NCBI RefSeq assembly: GCF_003968755.1
Contig: NZ_RYDL01000001.1
Location: 1-64,000 of the forward strand
Direction: 5' to 3'
DNA: 64,000 bases
DNA from: Flavobacterium sp. RSP15
GTDB lineage: Bacteria; Bacteroidota; Bacteroidia; Flavobacteriales; Flavobacteriaceae
Part shown: positions 54,758 through 63,143 of the stretch, one piece after another
Layout: each line of letters begins with the position of its first letter
How positions within the stretch are numbered: the first letter of the stretch is position 1
Position numbers and translations under genes: made by a program
Notes under the pieces: model-generated
Told to the model about the DNA's origin: nothing
Seen by the model: the letters and a program-made list of their open reading frames with translations, nothing else
Database searches by the model: none

Positions 54758-55747
54758 ATGTTTATACTACGGGCAAATGAGCCAAAAGAATTAACCGATT
54801 ATTTACAAAAACAACAGTGGCTTGGACTTAATGAGACAATTGTTTCGTTAACCAAACCAGGTGAAGGCAATATGAATTATCTTTTGCGAGTGGATACAGG
54901 CGCGCGAACTTTTATAATAAAACAATCTCGCGCTTATGTTGAAAAATACCCGAAGGTAAGTGCTCCATCAGATCGGGTAATCACCGAAAGTTTGTTTTAT
55001 CAGAAAGTTGCTCCGGTACAAACGGTTCAAAATTATATGCCAAACCTCATCGGGCTGGACCGTCAAAATAATGTGATGATATTAGAAGATTTAGGGAAAT
55101 CCAATGATTTCAACTTTTTATATGATTTGGAACAGCAATTGAAAACAGGCGATCTTATTTCATTAATAGATTATTTGAATGGTTTACATTCGTCTTTTTA
55201 CAAAGACATTATTGATGATGAATTGACAAATTTAGATTTACGGATGCTCAATCATGAACATGTTTTTAGATATCCTTTTATGGAGGATAATGGATTTGAC
55301 TTAAATTTGGTTCAAAAAGGGCTGCAGGAATTAGCATTACCGTATAAAAAAGACCTTCAGCTAAAACAAAAAGTTGAAGTACTTGGATCTTTATATTTGT
55401 CTCGTGGAAACTACCTTTTGCATGGAGATTATTATCCTGGAAGTTGGCTTAAAACCCAAAAAGGGATCAAAATTATTGATCCGGAATTTTGCTTTTATGG
55501 TTCAAGAGAATTTGATTTGGGCGTTTTATTGGCACATTTATATTTAACACAGCAAGAGTTACATCTAGTATCGGTTGTCATAAATGAATATGTGGCTTAT
55601 CCTGAATTGAATTTAGAAATTTTAAATGGATTCACGGGTGTTGAAATTATGCGACGACTAATTGGATTGGCACAATTGCCTTTACAAATAGATTTGAAAA
55701 CAAAAGCAAAATTATTACAATTTGCCAATACTTTAATTACAAAATAA
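54758..55747 (+). CDS. phosphotransferase, methylthioribose kinase-like
   Basis: A 329-residue kinase of the aminoglycoside phosphotransferase/choline kinase fold. Marks are GEGNMNYLLRV (about 32-42), FIIKQSRAYVEKYP with the ATP-binding Lys, the catalytic HGDYYPGSWL (Asp) and IDPEFCFYGSREFDLG (metal-binding DPE). The KQ-xxYV and HGD-xxxGS features are those of methylthioribose kinase (MtnK) rather than antibiotic kinases. It is predicted cytosolic. It sits 68 bp behind the receptor and 6 bp before the nucleoside hydrolase gene. Assignment to MtnK is likely but not certain. Confidence 0.8.
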   Translation: MFILRANEPKELTDYLQKQQWLGLNETIVSLTKPGEGNMNYLLRVDTGARTFIIKQSRAYVEKYPKVSAPSDRVITESLFYQKVAPVQTVQNYMPNLIGLDRQNNVMILEDLGKSNDFNFLYDLEQQLKTGDLISLIDYLNGLHSSFYKDIIDDELTNLDLRMLNHEHVFRYPFMEDNGFDLNLVQKGLQELALPYKKDLQLKQKVEVLGSLYLSRGNYLLHGDYYPGSWLKTQKGIKIIDPEFCFYGSREFDLGVLLAHLYLTQQELHLVSVVINEYVAYPELNLEILNGFTGVEIMRRLIGLAQLPLQIDLKTKAKLLQFANTLITK

Positions 55748-55753
55748 ACAAAA

Positions 55754-56716
55754 ATGAAATTAAAACTAGTTCTTCTAGCCTTGCTTTTTGCACATCAGAT
55801 TCACGCACAAACGAAAGTTTGGTTTGATACCGATATCATGATTGGAATGCCAGATAAGGCAGCTCGCGAAGTAGATGATGGCATTACTTTAATAATGGCA
55901 TTAAAGCAACCACAAATTCAGATTGTGGGGATTAGCAACATAACCTACATAGATTATAGTTACGAAATTATTCATAAAATAGTAAAATGGCACCACAAAG
56001 GTGCAGCTATTCCTGTGTACAAAGGATCTCCGGAAGCGGCTGATTTAGGAACTGAAAATGATGCGACGAAAGCGTTGTACCAAGCTTTAAAGAAAGAAAA
56101 ACTTACTATTCTGGCTCTTGGTCCAATGACAAATATTGCAACATTAATACAGAATCATCCAGATATTATACCCCAGATTGAGAAAATATCAATTTGTGCA
56201 GCACGTACACCAGATATGATTTTTAATCCTGGGAATGGAAAGCTCAATGTGTTTGATTACAATTATGAGTTAGACCCTAAATCTATGGATATACTATTAA
56301 ACTCGACCATTCCTTTGATTTTTGCAGGATATGAACCCAGTTCTTATACCCACATTGGCACTATTGATTTAGCAAGTTTAGATCGAACAAATGAAGCTGA
56401 TAAATGGTTGTTTGACATTGTTCAACCGTGGATGGCATTAAATGAAGAGTATTTTGGTGTTCATGGTTTTATTCCTTTTGATTGTTCGACTTTGGGAGTA
56501 ATCACGCATCCGGAATATTTTAGTTATTATGAAAATATTCCGATAAAAGTAACATACAAAAAAAATGATGCTTTAGAAATTCAACCAGATAAACCTTTTA
56601 AAAATTTCTTGGAAGTGTCTTATAAATTCAAATCCAAAAAGAAAGTCAAATATGCTCGAAAGGCTTTGCATGGCTTTGAGGAAAAAATTTTAGAAACATT
56701 ACGTAGTAAGAAATGA
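55754..56716 (+). CDS. exported inosine/uridine-preferring nucleoside hydrolase family protein
   Basis: A 320-residue enzyme that cleaves N-glycosidic bonds of nucleosides. The signal peptide (LLALLFAHQIHAQ) predicts export, unlike the cytosolic family members of E. coli. The calcium-binding motif is DTDIMIGMPDKAAREVDDG (about 25-43), altered from the usual DTDPGxDDA form, with ALGPMTNIATLI further on and the FDY-NYELDP segment in place of the usual EFN. The changes keep the Asp residues but suggest altered specificity. Six bases after the kinase gene; likely co-transcribed. Confidence 0.85.
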   Translation: MKLKLVLLALLFAHQIHAQTKVWFDTDIMIGMPDKAAREVDDGITLIMALKQPQIQIVGISNITYIDYSYEIIHKIVKWHHKGAAIPVYKGSPEAADLGTENDATKALYQALKKEKLTILALGPMTNIATLIQNHPDIIPQIEKISICAARTPDMIFNPGNGKLNVFDYNYELDPKSMDILLNSTIPLIFAGYEPSSYTHIGTIDLASLDRTNEADKWLFDIVQPWMALNEEYFGVHGFIPFDCSTLGVITHPEYFSYYENIPIKVTYKKNDALEIQPDKPFKNFLEVSYKFKSKKKVKYARKALHGFEEKILETLRSKK

Positions 56717-56913
56717 GTTTTTCAGGTTAATTATTTTACTAATTAGAAAACAAATAAATAATTATCGGTCATTAACTTAGATAAAATCTAAAATTCAAAT
56801 CTTAGATAAATTTGACATTCAAATGGTTTTGGTAACCATAGAAAACTAAGGTACTTAAAGTTTTTTAAACCATAACACATAAATTATCGTAAATTAATAA
56901 AAATAGATAAAAT

Positions 56914-57552
56914 ATGAAAATGAAATTAGCAATGTACGTCCTAATGTTTTTTGCGATTTTAAGTTGCAATTCTAACGCACAAACTAAAAAGCTATCTTTA
57001 GAACCTGAAAAAGGTAAAGCTATTGCTGTTTTTGCCGAAGGATGTTTTTGGTGTAGTGAGCACATATTTGAAGCCGTTATAGGAGTTGACAAAGCAGTGT
57101 CTGGTTATTCTGGAGGGACAATGAAGAATCCTTCTTATGAGCAAGTAGGCACTAACCGAACAGGACATGCTGAGGCAGTTGCGGTTTATTATGATCCTAA
57201 GAAAATCTCTTTTAAAGAATTAGTGACCGTATTTTTTGCCTCACATGATCCAACAACAGCTAATCAGCAAGGACCGGATAGGGGTTCCTCTTATCGCTCT
57301 ATTGCCTTTTATAAAAATGCCGAAGAGAAAAAAATAATACAGGATAAAGTAAAACAACTTACGGCAACTAAAGTTTTTCCTAATTCAATAGTGACCGAGG
57401 TAAAACCCATTATGGATTTTTATGAAGCGGAAAAATACCATCAGGATTATATAGAAAAAAATCCAAACCAATCTTATGTTAAAGCCGTATCTATTCCAAG
57501 ATATAATCTTTTTAAGAAAACATACAGAGGAAAATTAAAACCTAAATTGTAA
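56914..57552 (+). CDS. msrA: peptide-methionine (S)-S-oxide reductase, lipoprotein
   Basis: A 212-residue MsrA that reduces methionine-S-sulfoxide. A signal peptide with lipobox Cys18 (FAILSC) predicts lipid anchoring in the envelope. The catalytic Cys44 is in EGCFWCSEH, followed by the GYSGG and HAEAV motifs. It is followed 4 bp later by an msrB gene that also encodes a lipoprotein, so both stereoisomers can be repaired outside the cytoplasm. Confidence 0.95.
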   Translation: MKMKLAMYVLMFFAILSCNSNAQTKKLSLEPEKGKAIAVFAEGCFWCSEHIFEAVIGVDKAVSGYSGGTMKNPSYEQVGTNRTGHAEAVAVYYDPKKISFKELVTVFFASHDPTTANQQGPDRGSSYRSIAFYKNAEEKKIIQDKVKQLTATKVFPNSIVTEVKPIMDFYEAEKYHQDYIEKNPNQSYVKAVSIPRYNLFKKTYRGKLKPKL

Positions 57553-57556
57553 AGTC

Positions 57557-58087
57557 ATGAAAGTATACCAACATCTATTATTATGGCCTGCTGTTGCACT
57601 AGGATTTATAGCCTGTAAGCAATTCAATGGGGATAAAAGTGAAATCGTTCCAGTCAGCATGGTCCAGGAACAAGCATTGTCGCTGAATGATACTTCTTTA
57701 AACAAAGTTATAAAAACAGATAAAGAATGGAAAAGAGATTTAACCGAAAATCAATATTATATTTTGCGTAAAAAAGAGACAGAAGCTCCGTTCCAAAATG
57801 AATTTGATAGCAATCATAAAAAAGGTAATTATTTTTGTGCAGGGTGCAAATTACCACTGTTTTCCTCGGAAACGAAGTTTAATTCAGGAACTGGCTGGCC
57901 AAGTTTTTATGCGCCAATTAATAATAATCGAGTGATAGAGGTAGTTGATAAAAGCTTAGGAATGGTTCGTGGTGAAATTATCTGCGCCCGTTGTGAAGGT
58001 CATTTAGGACATCTTTTTGACGATGGGCCTAATCCAACAGGCTTGCGTTATTGTATGAATTCAATAGCAATGCTCTTTCAAAAATAA
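57557..58087 (+). CDS. msrB: peptide-methionine (R)-S-oxide reductase, lipoprotein
   Basis: A 176-residue MsrB with an N-terminal signal and lipobox Cys20 (LGFIAC). Zinc pairs are Cys94/Cys97 and Cys143/Cys146; the catalytic Cys166 is in RYCMNS. In contrast with the cytosolic copy at 3310, there is no Cys before GWPSF (GTGWPSF instead of HCGWPSF), so it must use another route for regeneration. It is coupled to msrA with a 4-bp gap. Confidence 0.93.
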   Translation: MKVYQHLLLWPAVALGFIACKQFNGDKSEIVPVSMVQEQALSLNDTSLNKVIKTDKEWKRDLTENQYYILRKKETEAPFQNEFDSNHKKGNYFCAGCKLPLFSSETKFNSGTGWPSFYAPINNNRVIEVVDKSLGMVRGEIICARCEGHLGHLFDDGPNPTGLRYCMNSIAMLFQK

Positions 58088-58400
58088 ATTAAGGATTACT
58101 GACTTATATTCTTTTTTCAAATCAAACTCACTTTAAAAAATATTCTTCTTCCAAATAAATAAAGCAATAAGTTTGCTCAGGTTGGCAAGCAAAATGTAAA
58201 TGCTTTTTTAGAAGAATGAAAATCTTTTATGAGCAAATTTTGACCGCACAATCTGAATCGAAGTGGATGTTAAAATCATTTTTTGAAACTAGTTGTTTTT
58301 TATTAAGATTTGATGAGAAGAAATGTGTGGCAGAAAACGTTCAAACAGATAGTCCAACTATTGCTTTTCTATCTAGACAATTTTTGGTAAATTTACCACA
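58088..58400. other. 313-bp region before the second RND operon
   Basis: A 73-codon open frame (58216-58437) overlaps the next gene and shows no protein-like pattern, so it is not called. A perfect 14-bp palindrome lies at the right edge. Confidence 0.45.
58385..58398. promoter_or_regulatory. 14-bp palindrome next to a start codon, possible operator
   Basis: TGGTAAATTTACCA is a perfect inverted repeat ending 2 bp before the ATG at 58401. A protein bound here would block ribosome or polymerase access to the efflux operon. Confidence 0.35.
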
Positions 58401-58805
58401 ATGCAAAAACAAAAATCCATACTATTGCTTTTTTTGATGGGAATAATTCTATTTCCATGGCAATTAATCTGTTTAGCACATCCATTAGGTGAACCGGATC
58501 ATTCGAGAGATCCAGATCATAAAGAAATTTCAAATTGCGAATTGAGAAGACAATATACGGGTAAACAATCCGTTATTTGGCCACCAATGGACTGCAAACA
58601 AGAGGTTTTAAAATCAGCTAAGTTTCAACAACCACAATTTGACAGTCTGATTTTGGCCGTTAGTCCTTTTGTAGTAATCACTTCTAATTTTGAATTTATA
58701 TTCAATTCAAAAGTAATAAAGCCTCATTTATTTCTTGAAGAACCCAATTGCCGTTCGGCAAGCATTATTTCAAACCATCCGCATCGCGGACCTCCTATAG
58801 TTTAA
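58401..58805 (+). CDS. small exported protein, His/Asp-rich
   Basis: A 134-residue protein with a signal peptide (LLLFLMGIILFPWQL, cleaved near CLAHP). Just after it lies HPLGEPDHSRDPDHKE, rich in His, Asp and Glu, and the C terminus has NHPHRGPP; both could bind metal ions. Three later cysteines (NCELRR, DCKQEV, NCRSAS) are present. No family recognised. It precedes the RND pump gene by 149 bp and may belong to the same unit. Reality of the gene is supported by the signal peptide and position only. Confidence 0.5.
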   Translation: MQKQKSILLLFLMGIILFPWQLICLAHPLGEPDHSRDPDHKEISNCELRRQYTGKQSVIWPPMDCKQEVLKSAKFQQPQFDSLILAVSPFVVITSNFEFIFNSKVIKPHLFLEEPNCRSASIISNHPHRGPPIV

Positions 58806-58954
58806 TCCCTTTCTACAGATTGGAATAGCCTTTATTCCCTTTACATTCAAAAAGGTGTATCTTTTTATGCCTGTTTCAGTAGTGTTTTACTATTGTTTAC
58901 AGCGCATTATGCTATGGCATTTATCAAAACAACTTTTAAACTAAAGCATAAATA

Positions 58955-61900
58955 ATGATTAAAATAGCTTTCAAAAACCCCTATTTGGTACTGGTCTTTT
59001 CCATTATCGTAGCGGTAATTGCCGGGGTACTTATCCCTCGAATGCCTGTGGACATACTGCCGCAATTCAAAAAATCGGCGATGCAAATTATTACCCTTTA
59101 TCCGGGAATGCCAGCCGAAGTAGTCGAAAAAGACATTACCAGCCGAATGGAGCGCTGGACCGGTCAGTCGCCCGGAATTGAAAAACAACTCTCTAAAAGT
59201 ATTATGGGCGTTAGTGTTGTTACCAATTTTTATGGAGAAGATGTCGACCCCGCCGAAGCTATGGCAAACACTTCTTCTTATGCGGTAAGCGATATGTATT
59301 ATCAGCCACCGGGAACAATGCCTCCAATGATTCAGCCTTTCGATCCTACGGCTTCAAAACCATTGATGTTACTCACCGTAAGCAGTGATGTAAAAAGCGG
59401 AAAAGAATTGTATGATGTGGCCTATTTGAACTTACGCCAGATGTTAAGCGGCGTAGAAGGTATCGTTGCTCCTGCGGCTTACGGTGGTTCCCTGCGTATG
59501 ATTTATGTGTATGTTGATCCTTTAAAAATGGAAGCTTTGGGAATTTCTCAAACAGAAGTTTCGGATGCTATTCAAAAAAACACAACCATGATTCCTTCTG
59601 GAATTGCCCAAATTGGAACCATAAGTTATGGTGTAGATGCCAAAGGACTTATTGTGGATGTAAAAGATTTTGACGACATCGTAATTACGCATAAAAACGG
59701 AAAACCCATCTTTATAAAGGATATTGGACAAACCAAAGATGCCAGCGCAATTCAAACCAATATTGCCCGAGTGGACGGGAAACAGCAAGTGTATTTGCCT
59801 ATTTTTAAACGTCCGGGAGCCAATACGATTGCTGCCGTAGAGGCCGTAAAAGCAGCTTTGCCAGATTTGAAAGAACGAATGCCCGAGGATGTCAAATTGA
59901 ACGTAATTTTTGATCAATCTTCGTATGTAAAAAATGCAATTTCTGGTTTAGAAGATGCGGGTTTGGGCGGTTTGATTTTAGTAGTAATCATTTTGGTCTT
60001 GTTTTTAGGAAACTTTAAATCTGCATTGATTGTCGCGATCAGTTTACCACTTTCAGTTTTGTTTGCCTTTATTGTGCTGTCTATTTCGGGACAAGCTATT
60101 AACAGCATCACCTTGGGAGGATTGGCTTTAGTATTGGGACTTTTGGTGGATAATTCCATTGTAGTATTAGAAAATATCGACAAGCATTTAAAAATGGGTA
60201 AAAGTTCTAGTGTAGCAGCAAAGGATGCCGCACTAGAAGTCGCAAATCCGGTATTGGCTTCGACTTTAGTAATTATAGTCGTCTTCTTTCCGGTATTATT
60301 TTTAACAGGAATTACAAAGTTTCTTTTTTCGCCTTTAGCCATAACCGTTGCCGGAGCTATGATAGGTTCTTATCTTTTCGCTCTGACGTTGATTCCCTTG
60401 ATGGCAGCTTTTTTCTATAGAAATCAATTGCCAAAATCAGATGAAAAACCAAAGAAAAACTTTTTAGGAAAATTTCAACGCTATATTGATCGGTTGGGAG
60501 AAAAATACCAAAACAGTTTACCCACAGTTCTGAAATTTAGGATGCCAATTTTAGCGATAACAATAGTGCTTTTTATTCTTTCAATTTTTATACTGAAAAA
60601 TACCGGATACGAATTATTTCCGCAATCGGATGTGGGTCAAATGGAAATTATGGTACGTATGGAATCTGGTACAACCCTGCAAAATACCAATGCCACGATT
60701 GCCAAAATGGAGCAGGTTATTCGAAAGGAAACGGCTGATGATTTGGAACAAATTATTGGAAATGTAGGCGTTTTTTATGATTTGCCGGCGGCTTACACGC
60801 CAAATTCTGGAACTCAAGATGCTTTTATAGGATTACAGCTCAAAGAAAGTCATCAAACCAGTACGTTTGAATATGCTTCTCGTTTGCGAAAATTGTTTCA
60901 CCAAAAATTCCCGGGAGTAGAAGTCAGTTTTAATACCGGAGGCATGATTACCGCCGCTTTGAACGAAGGAAAACCAGCTCCAATAGACATTCAGGTCAAA
61001 GGGAATGACTTAAAAGTTTTACGCCAATTGGCCGAAAACATTAGGGATACTATCGCATCACTTTCTGCCACCAGAGACGTTCGGGTGTTGCAGCGATTGG
61101 ATCAGCCCGCCAAAAATATTAATATTGATCGAATAAAAGCAGCATCATTGGGCGTTGAACCCGTTGATGCAATTAAAAATATGGTTTCGAGCTTAAATTC
61201 ATCTGTTACTTTCAACAAATCTTTTTGGATCGATGAACGTAACGGAAACCACTATTATGTTGGTGTTACCTATCCGGAGAGTGAAATAAACAATCAATTT
61301 GTGTTAGAAAACGTAGGTGTTGGAAGCAGTTTACAAGACAAAACCATTCCGTTTCGCAATTTTGCTAAAATTACCGATGGCTCAAACCCTGTGGAAATAA
61401 ACCATCACAAGCTTACCCGTGAATTTAATGTCTACGCCAATGTAGAAGGCAAAGATGTAGGAAGTGTTTCTGATGAAATTCAAGAAATAATCAGCAATAT
61501 GAATGTTCCTTTAGGTTATGAAGTCAATTTTCAGGGAGAAGTTGCTATTATTAAAGAGTCGTTTAGCAGTTTGGGAATGGGATTAGCACTGGCAGTTATA
61601 CTGGCTTTTTTAATCATTACGCCACTTTTTAGATCGTTCAGAAAACCGTTAATCATCATTCTTAGCTTTCCTTTTGGGATTATAGGAGTGGCTATTTTAA
61701 TGTGGATTACCGGAACTTATATGAGCATTCAAGCCATTATGGGAATTATTATGATGGTGGGAATTTCGGTTTCTTACGGAAACATTTTGGTCGATCGAAT
61801 CAATGCTTTATTAATAGAATGTAAATCAAAACAAGAAGCCATTATCGAAGGATCTTCAGACCGTTTTAGACCTGTATTAATGACCGCTTCGACCACTATT

Positions 61901-62050
61901 TTAGGATTACTGCCAACAGCTTTAGCAACCAACCCAGGTTCAGAAGCGAATGTTCCACTAGCAATTGTAGTCATTGGCGGAACATTTATGGCTATGCTCA
62001 TCACGCTTTACATTATTCCTATCTTTTATTCCCTTATCGCAAAAAATTAA
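58955..62050 (+). CDS. RND efflux pump, inner-membrane subunit
   Basis: A 1031-residue proton-driven transporter with 12 membrane helices. N terminus KIAFKNPYLVLVFSIIVAVI, porter motif PVDILPQF, and in TM4 Asp399-Asn400 (GLLVDNSIVVLENI), where the first operon's pump has two Asp. This single-Asp form differs from drug-exporting AcrB. Substrate unknown. Gene order pump-adaptor-TolC is the reverse of that in the minus-strand operon. Spacing to the adaptor gene is 5 bp. Confidence 0.94.
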   Translation: MIKIAFKNPYLVLVFSIIVAVIAGVLIPRMPVDILPQFKKSAMQIITLYPGMPAEVVEKDITSRMERWTGQSPGIEKQLSKSIMGVSVVTNFYGEDVDPAEAMANTSSYAVSDMYYQPPGTMPPMIQPFDPTASKPLMLLTVSSDVKSGKELYDVAYLNLRQMLSGVEGIVAPAAYGGSLRMIYVYVDPLKMEALGISQTEVSDAIQKNTTMIPSGIAQIGTISYGVDAKGLIVDVKDFDDIVITHKNGKPIFIKDIGQTKDASAIQTNIARVDGKQQVYLPIFKRPGANTIAAVEAVKAALPDLKERMPEDVKLNVIFDQSSYVKNAISGLEDAGLGGLILVVIILVLFLGNFKSALIVAISLPLSVLFAFIVLSISGQAINSITLGGLALVLGLLVDNSIVVLENIDKHLKMGKSSSVAAKDAALEVANPVLASTLVIIVVFFPVLFLTGITKFLFSPLAITVAGAMIGSYLFALTLIPLMAAFFYRNQLPKSDEKPKKNFLGKFQRYIDRLGEKYQNSLPTVLKFRMPILAITIVLFILSIFILKNTGYELFPQSDVGQMEIMVRMESGTTLQNTNATIAKMEQVIRKETADDLEQIIGNVGVFYDLPAAYTPNSGTQDAFIGLQLKESHQTSTFEYASRLRKLFHQKFPGVEVSFNTGGMITAALNEGKPAPIDIQVKGNDLKVLRQLAENIRDTIASLSATRDVRVLQRLDQPAKNINIDRIKAASLGVEPVDAIKNMVSSLNSSVTFNKSFWIDERNGNHYYVGVTYPESEINNQFVLENVGVGSSLQDKTIPFRNFAKITDGSNPVEINHHKLTREFNVYANVEGKDVGSVSDEIQEIISNMNVPLGYEVNFQGEVAIIKESFSSLGMGLALAVILAFLIITPLFRSFRKPLIIILSFPFGIIGVAILMWITGTYMSIQAIMGIIMMVGISVSYGNILVDRINALLIECKSKQEAIIEGSSDRFRPVLMTASTTILGLLPTALATNPGSEANVPLAIVVIGGTFMAMLITLYIIPIFYSLIAKN

Positions 62051-62055
62051 AAATC

Positions 62056-63138
62056 ATGAAATCACTATTAAATATAAAACAAGGAATCTTTCTGTTACTA
62101 GTTGGATTATTATTTTCAGCTTGCAAAAATGAAAATCAAGTCAAAAATAATTTGGATAAAAAAGTAGATAACTTTCAAAAGGTTGCGGTAGAGTTGCCTC
62201 AGAACAGATCATTTACAGCTGAGGTTTTAATCACAGGAATAGCAAAACCCAATCAAATGGTCACAATTTATGCTATGGAAAGTGGGGTCTTGTCCCGTAT
62301 TTCAAAAGATATTGGGGACAAAGTTTCAAAAGGAGAAACGATTGCCGTGTTGAAAAATCCAGTATTAATACAAGAACAAATAAAGTTAAGAGCCAAATTT
62401 CAGGCAAAAAAAATAACTTATAATCGCTTAAAAACTGTTTTTGAGAAAACTCCGGCCTTAACACCAATCCAGCTCGTGGAAAGTGCCGAGGCTGACTTTT
62501 TAGTTTCAAAAGCAAGTTTAATTGCCATCGAAAGCAGGATTTCATTTCTAACGATAAAAGCACCTTTTTCCGGAATCATCAGCAAGCGTTTTGTGGATAA
62601 TGGCGCAATGTTGCAAAACGGATTAGAGGAAGTGAACCCCAAAGCCATTGTTGAAATTCAGGAAGTAAATCCTGTTCGGCTCACCCTTACTGTGCCAGAA
62701 TCAGATGCTGTTGCCATAAAAACCGGTGTAGGGGTGCAGGTTACTTTTCCAGAATTATCAGGTGAAACCTATACGGCAACCATTAGTAGAACTTCGGGAG
62801 TACTTGATAGTAGCTCCGGGACGATGCAAGTCGAAATCGACATAGAAAACAGCAAAGAGAAAATAATAACAGGAATGTATGCCAAAGTCTTGCTACGTAT
62901 TCAAAGTAGGGCCTGTATTTTATCATTGCCTATTATTACCAAAGTAAATACTAACAATGAAGTATTTGTATTAGTAGTAGAAAACAATGTGGTAAAACGT
63001 TTGCCTGTTAAAATAGGATTGTCAGACAAGGATTATTTTGAGGTAATCAATGCCGAAATCACTCCAAAAACACAGGTTATCACAAATGGAAAAGGATTGG
63101 TAAATGAAGGACAAATTGTCACACCTATTTTAAAATAA
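62056..63138 (+). CDS. RND efflux periplasmic adaptor, lipoprotein
   Basis: A 360-residue membrane-fusion protein. The lipobox is LFSAC at about residues 18-22, so it is lipid-anchored, unlike the adaptor of the first operon. Biotinyl-lipoyl domain (ESGVLSRISKDIGDKVSKGE), alpha-hairpin (about 115-155), beta-barrel and membrane-proximal domains follow. It connects the pump to the TolC-type channel. Confidence 0.92.
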   Translation: MKSLLNIKQGIFLLLVGLLFSACKNENQVKNNLDKKVDNFQKVAVELPQNRSFTAEVLITGIAKPNQMVTIYAMESGVLSRISKDIGDKVSKGETIAVLKNPVLIQEQIKLRAKFQAKKITYNRLKTVFEKTPALTPIQLVESAEADFLVSKASLIAIESRISFLTIKAPFSGIISKRFVDNGAMLQNGLEEVNPKAIVEIQEVNPVRLTLTVPESDAVAIKTGVGVQVTFPELSGETYTATISRTSGVLDSSSGTMQVEIDIENSKEKIITGMYAKVLLRIQSRACILSLPIITKVNTNNEVFVLVVENNVVKRLPVKIGLSDKDYFEVINAEITPKTQVITNGKGLVNEGQIVTPILK

Positions 63139-63143
63139 AAAAA

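Noticed and set aside
58216-58437. 73-codon open frame before the second RND operon
   Set aside because: Overlaps the start of the more convincing signal-peptide gene at 58401 and shows no domain pattern.
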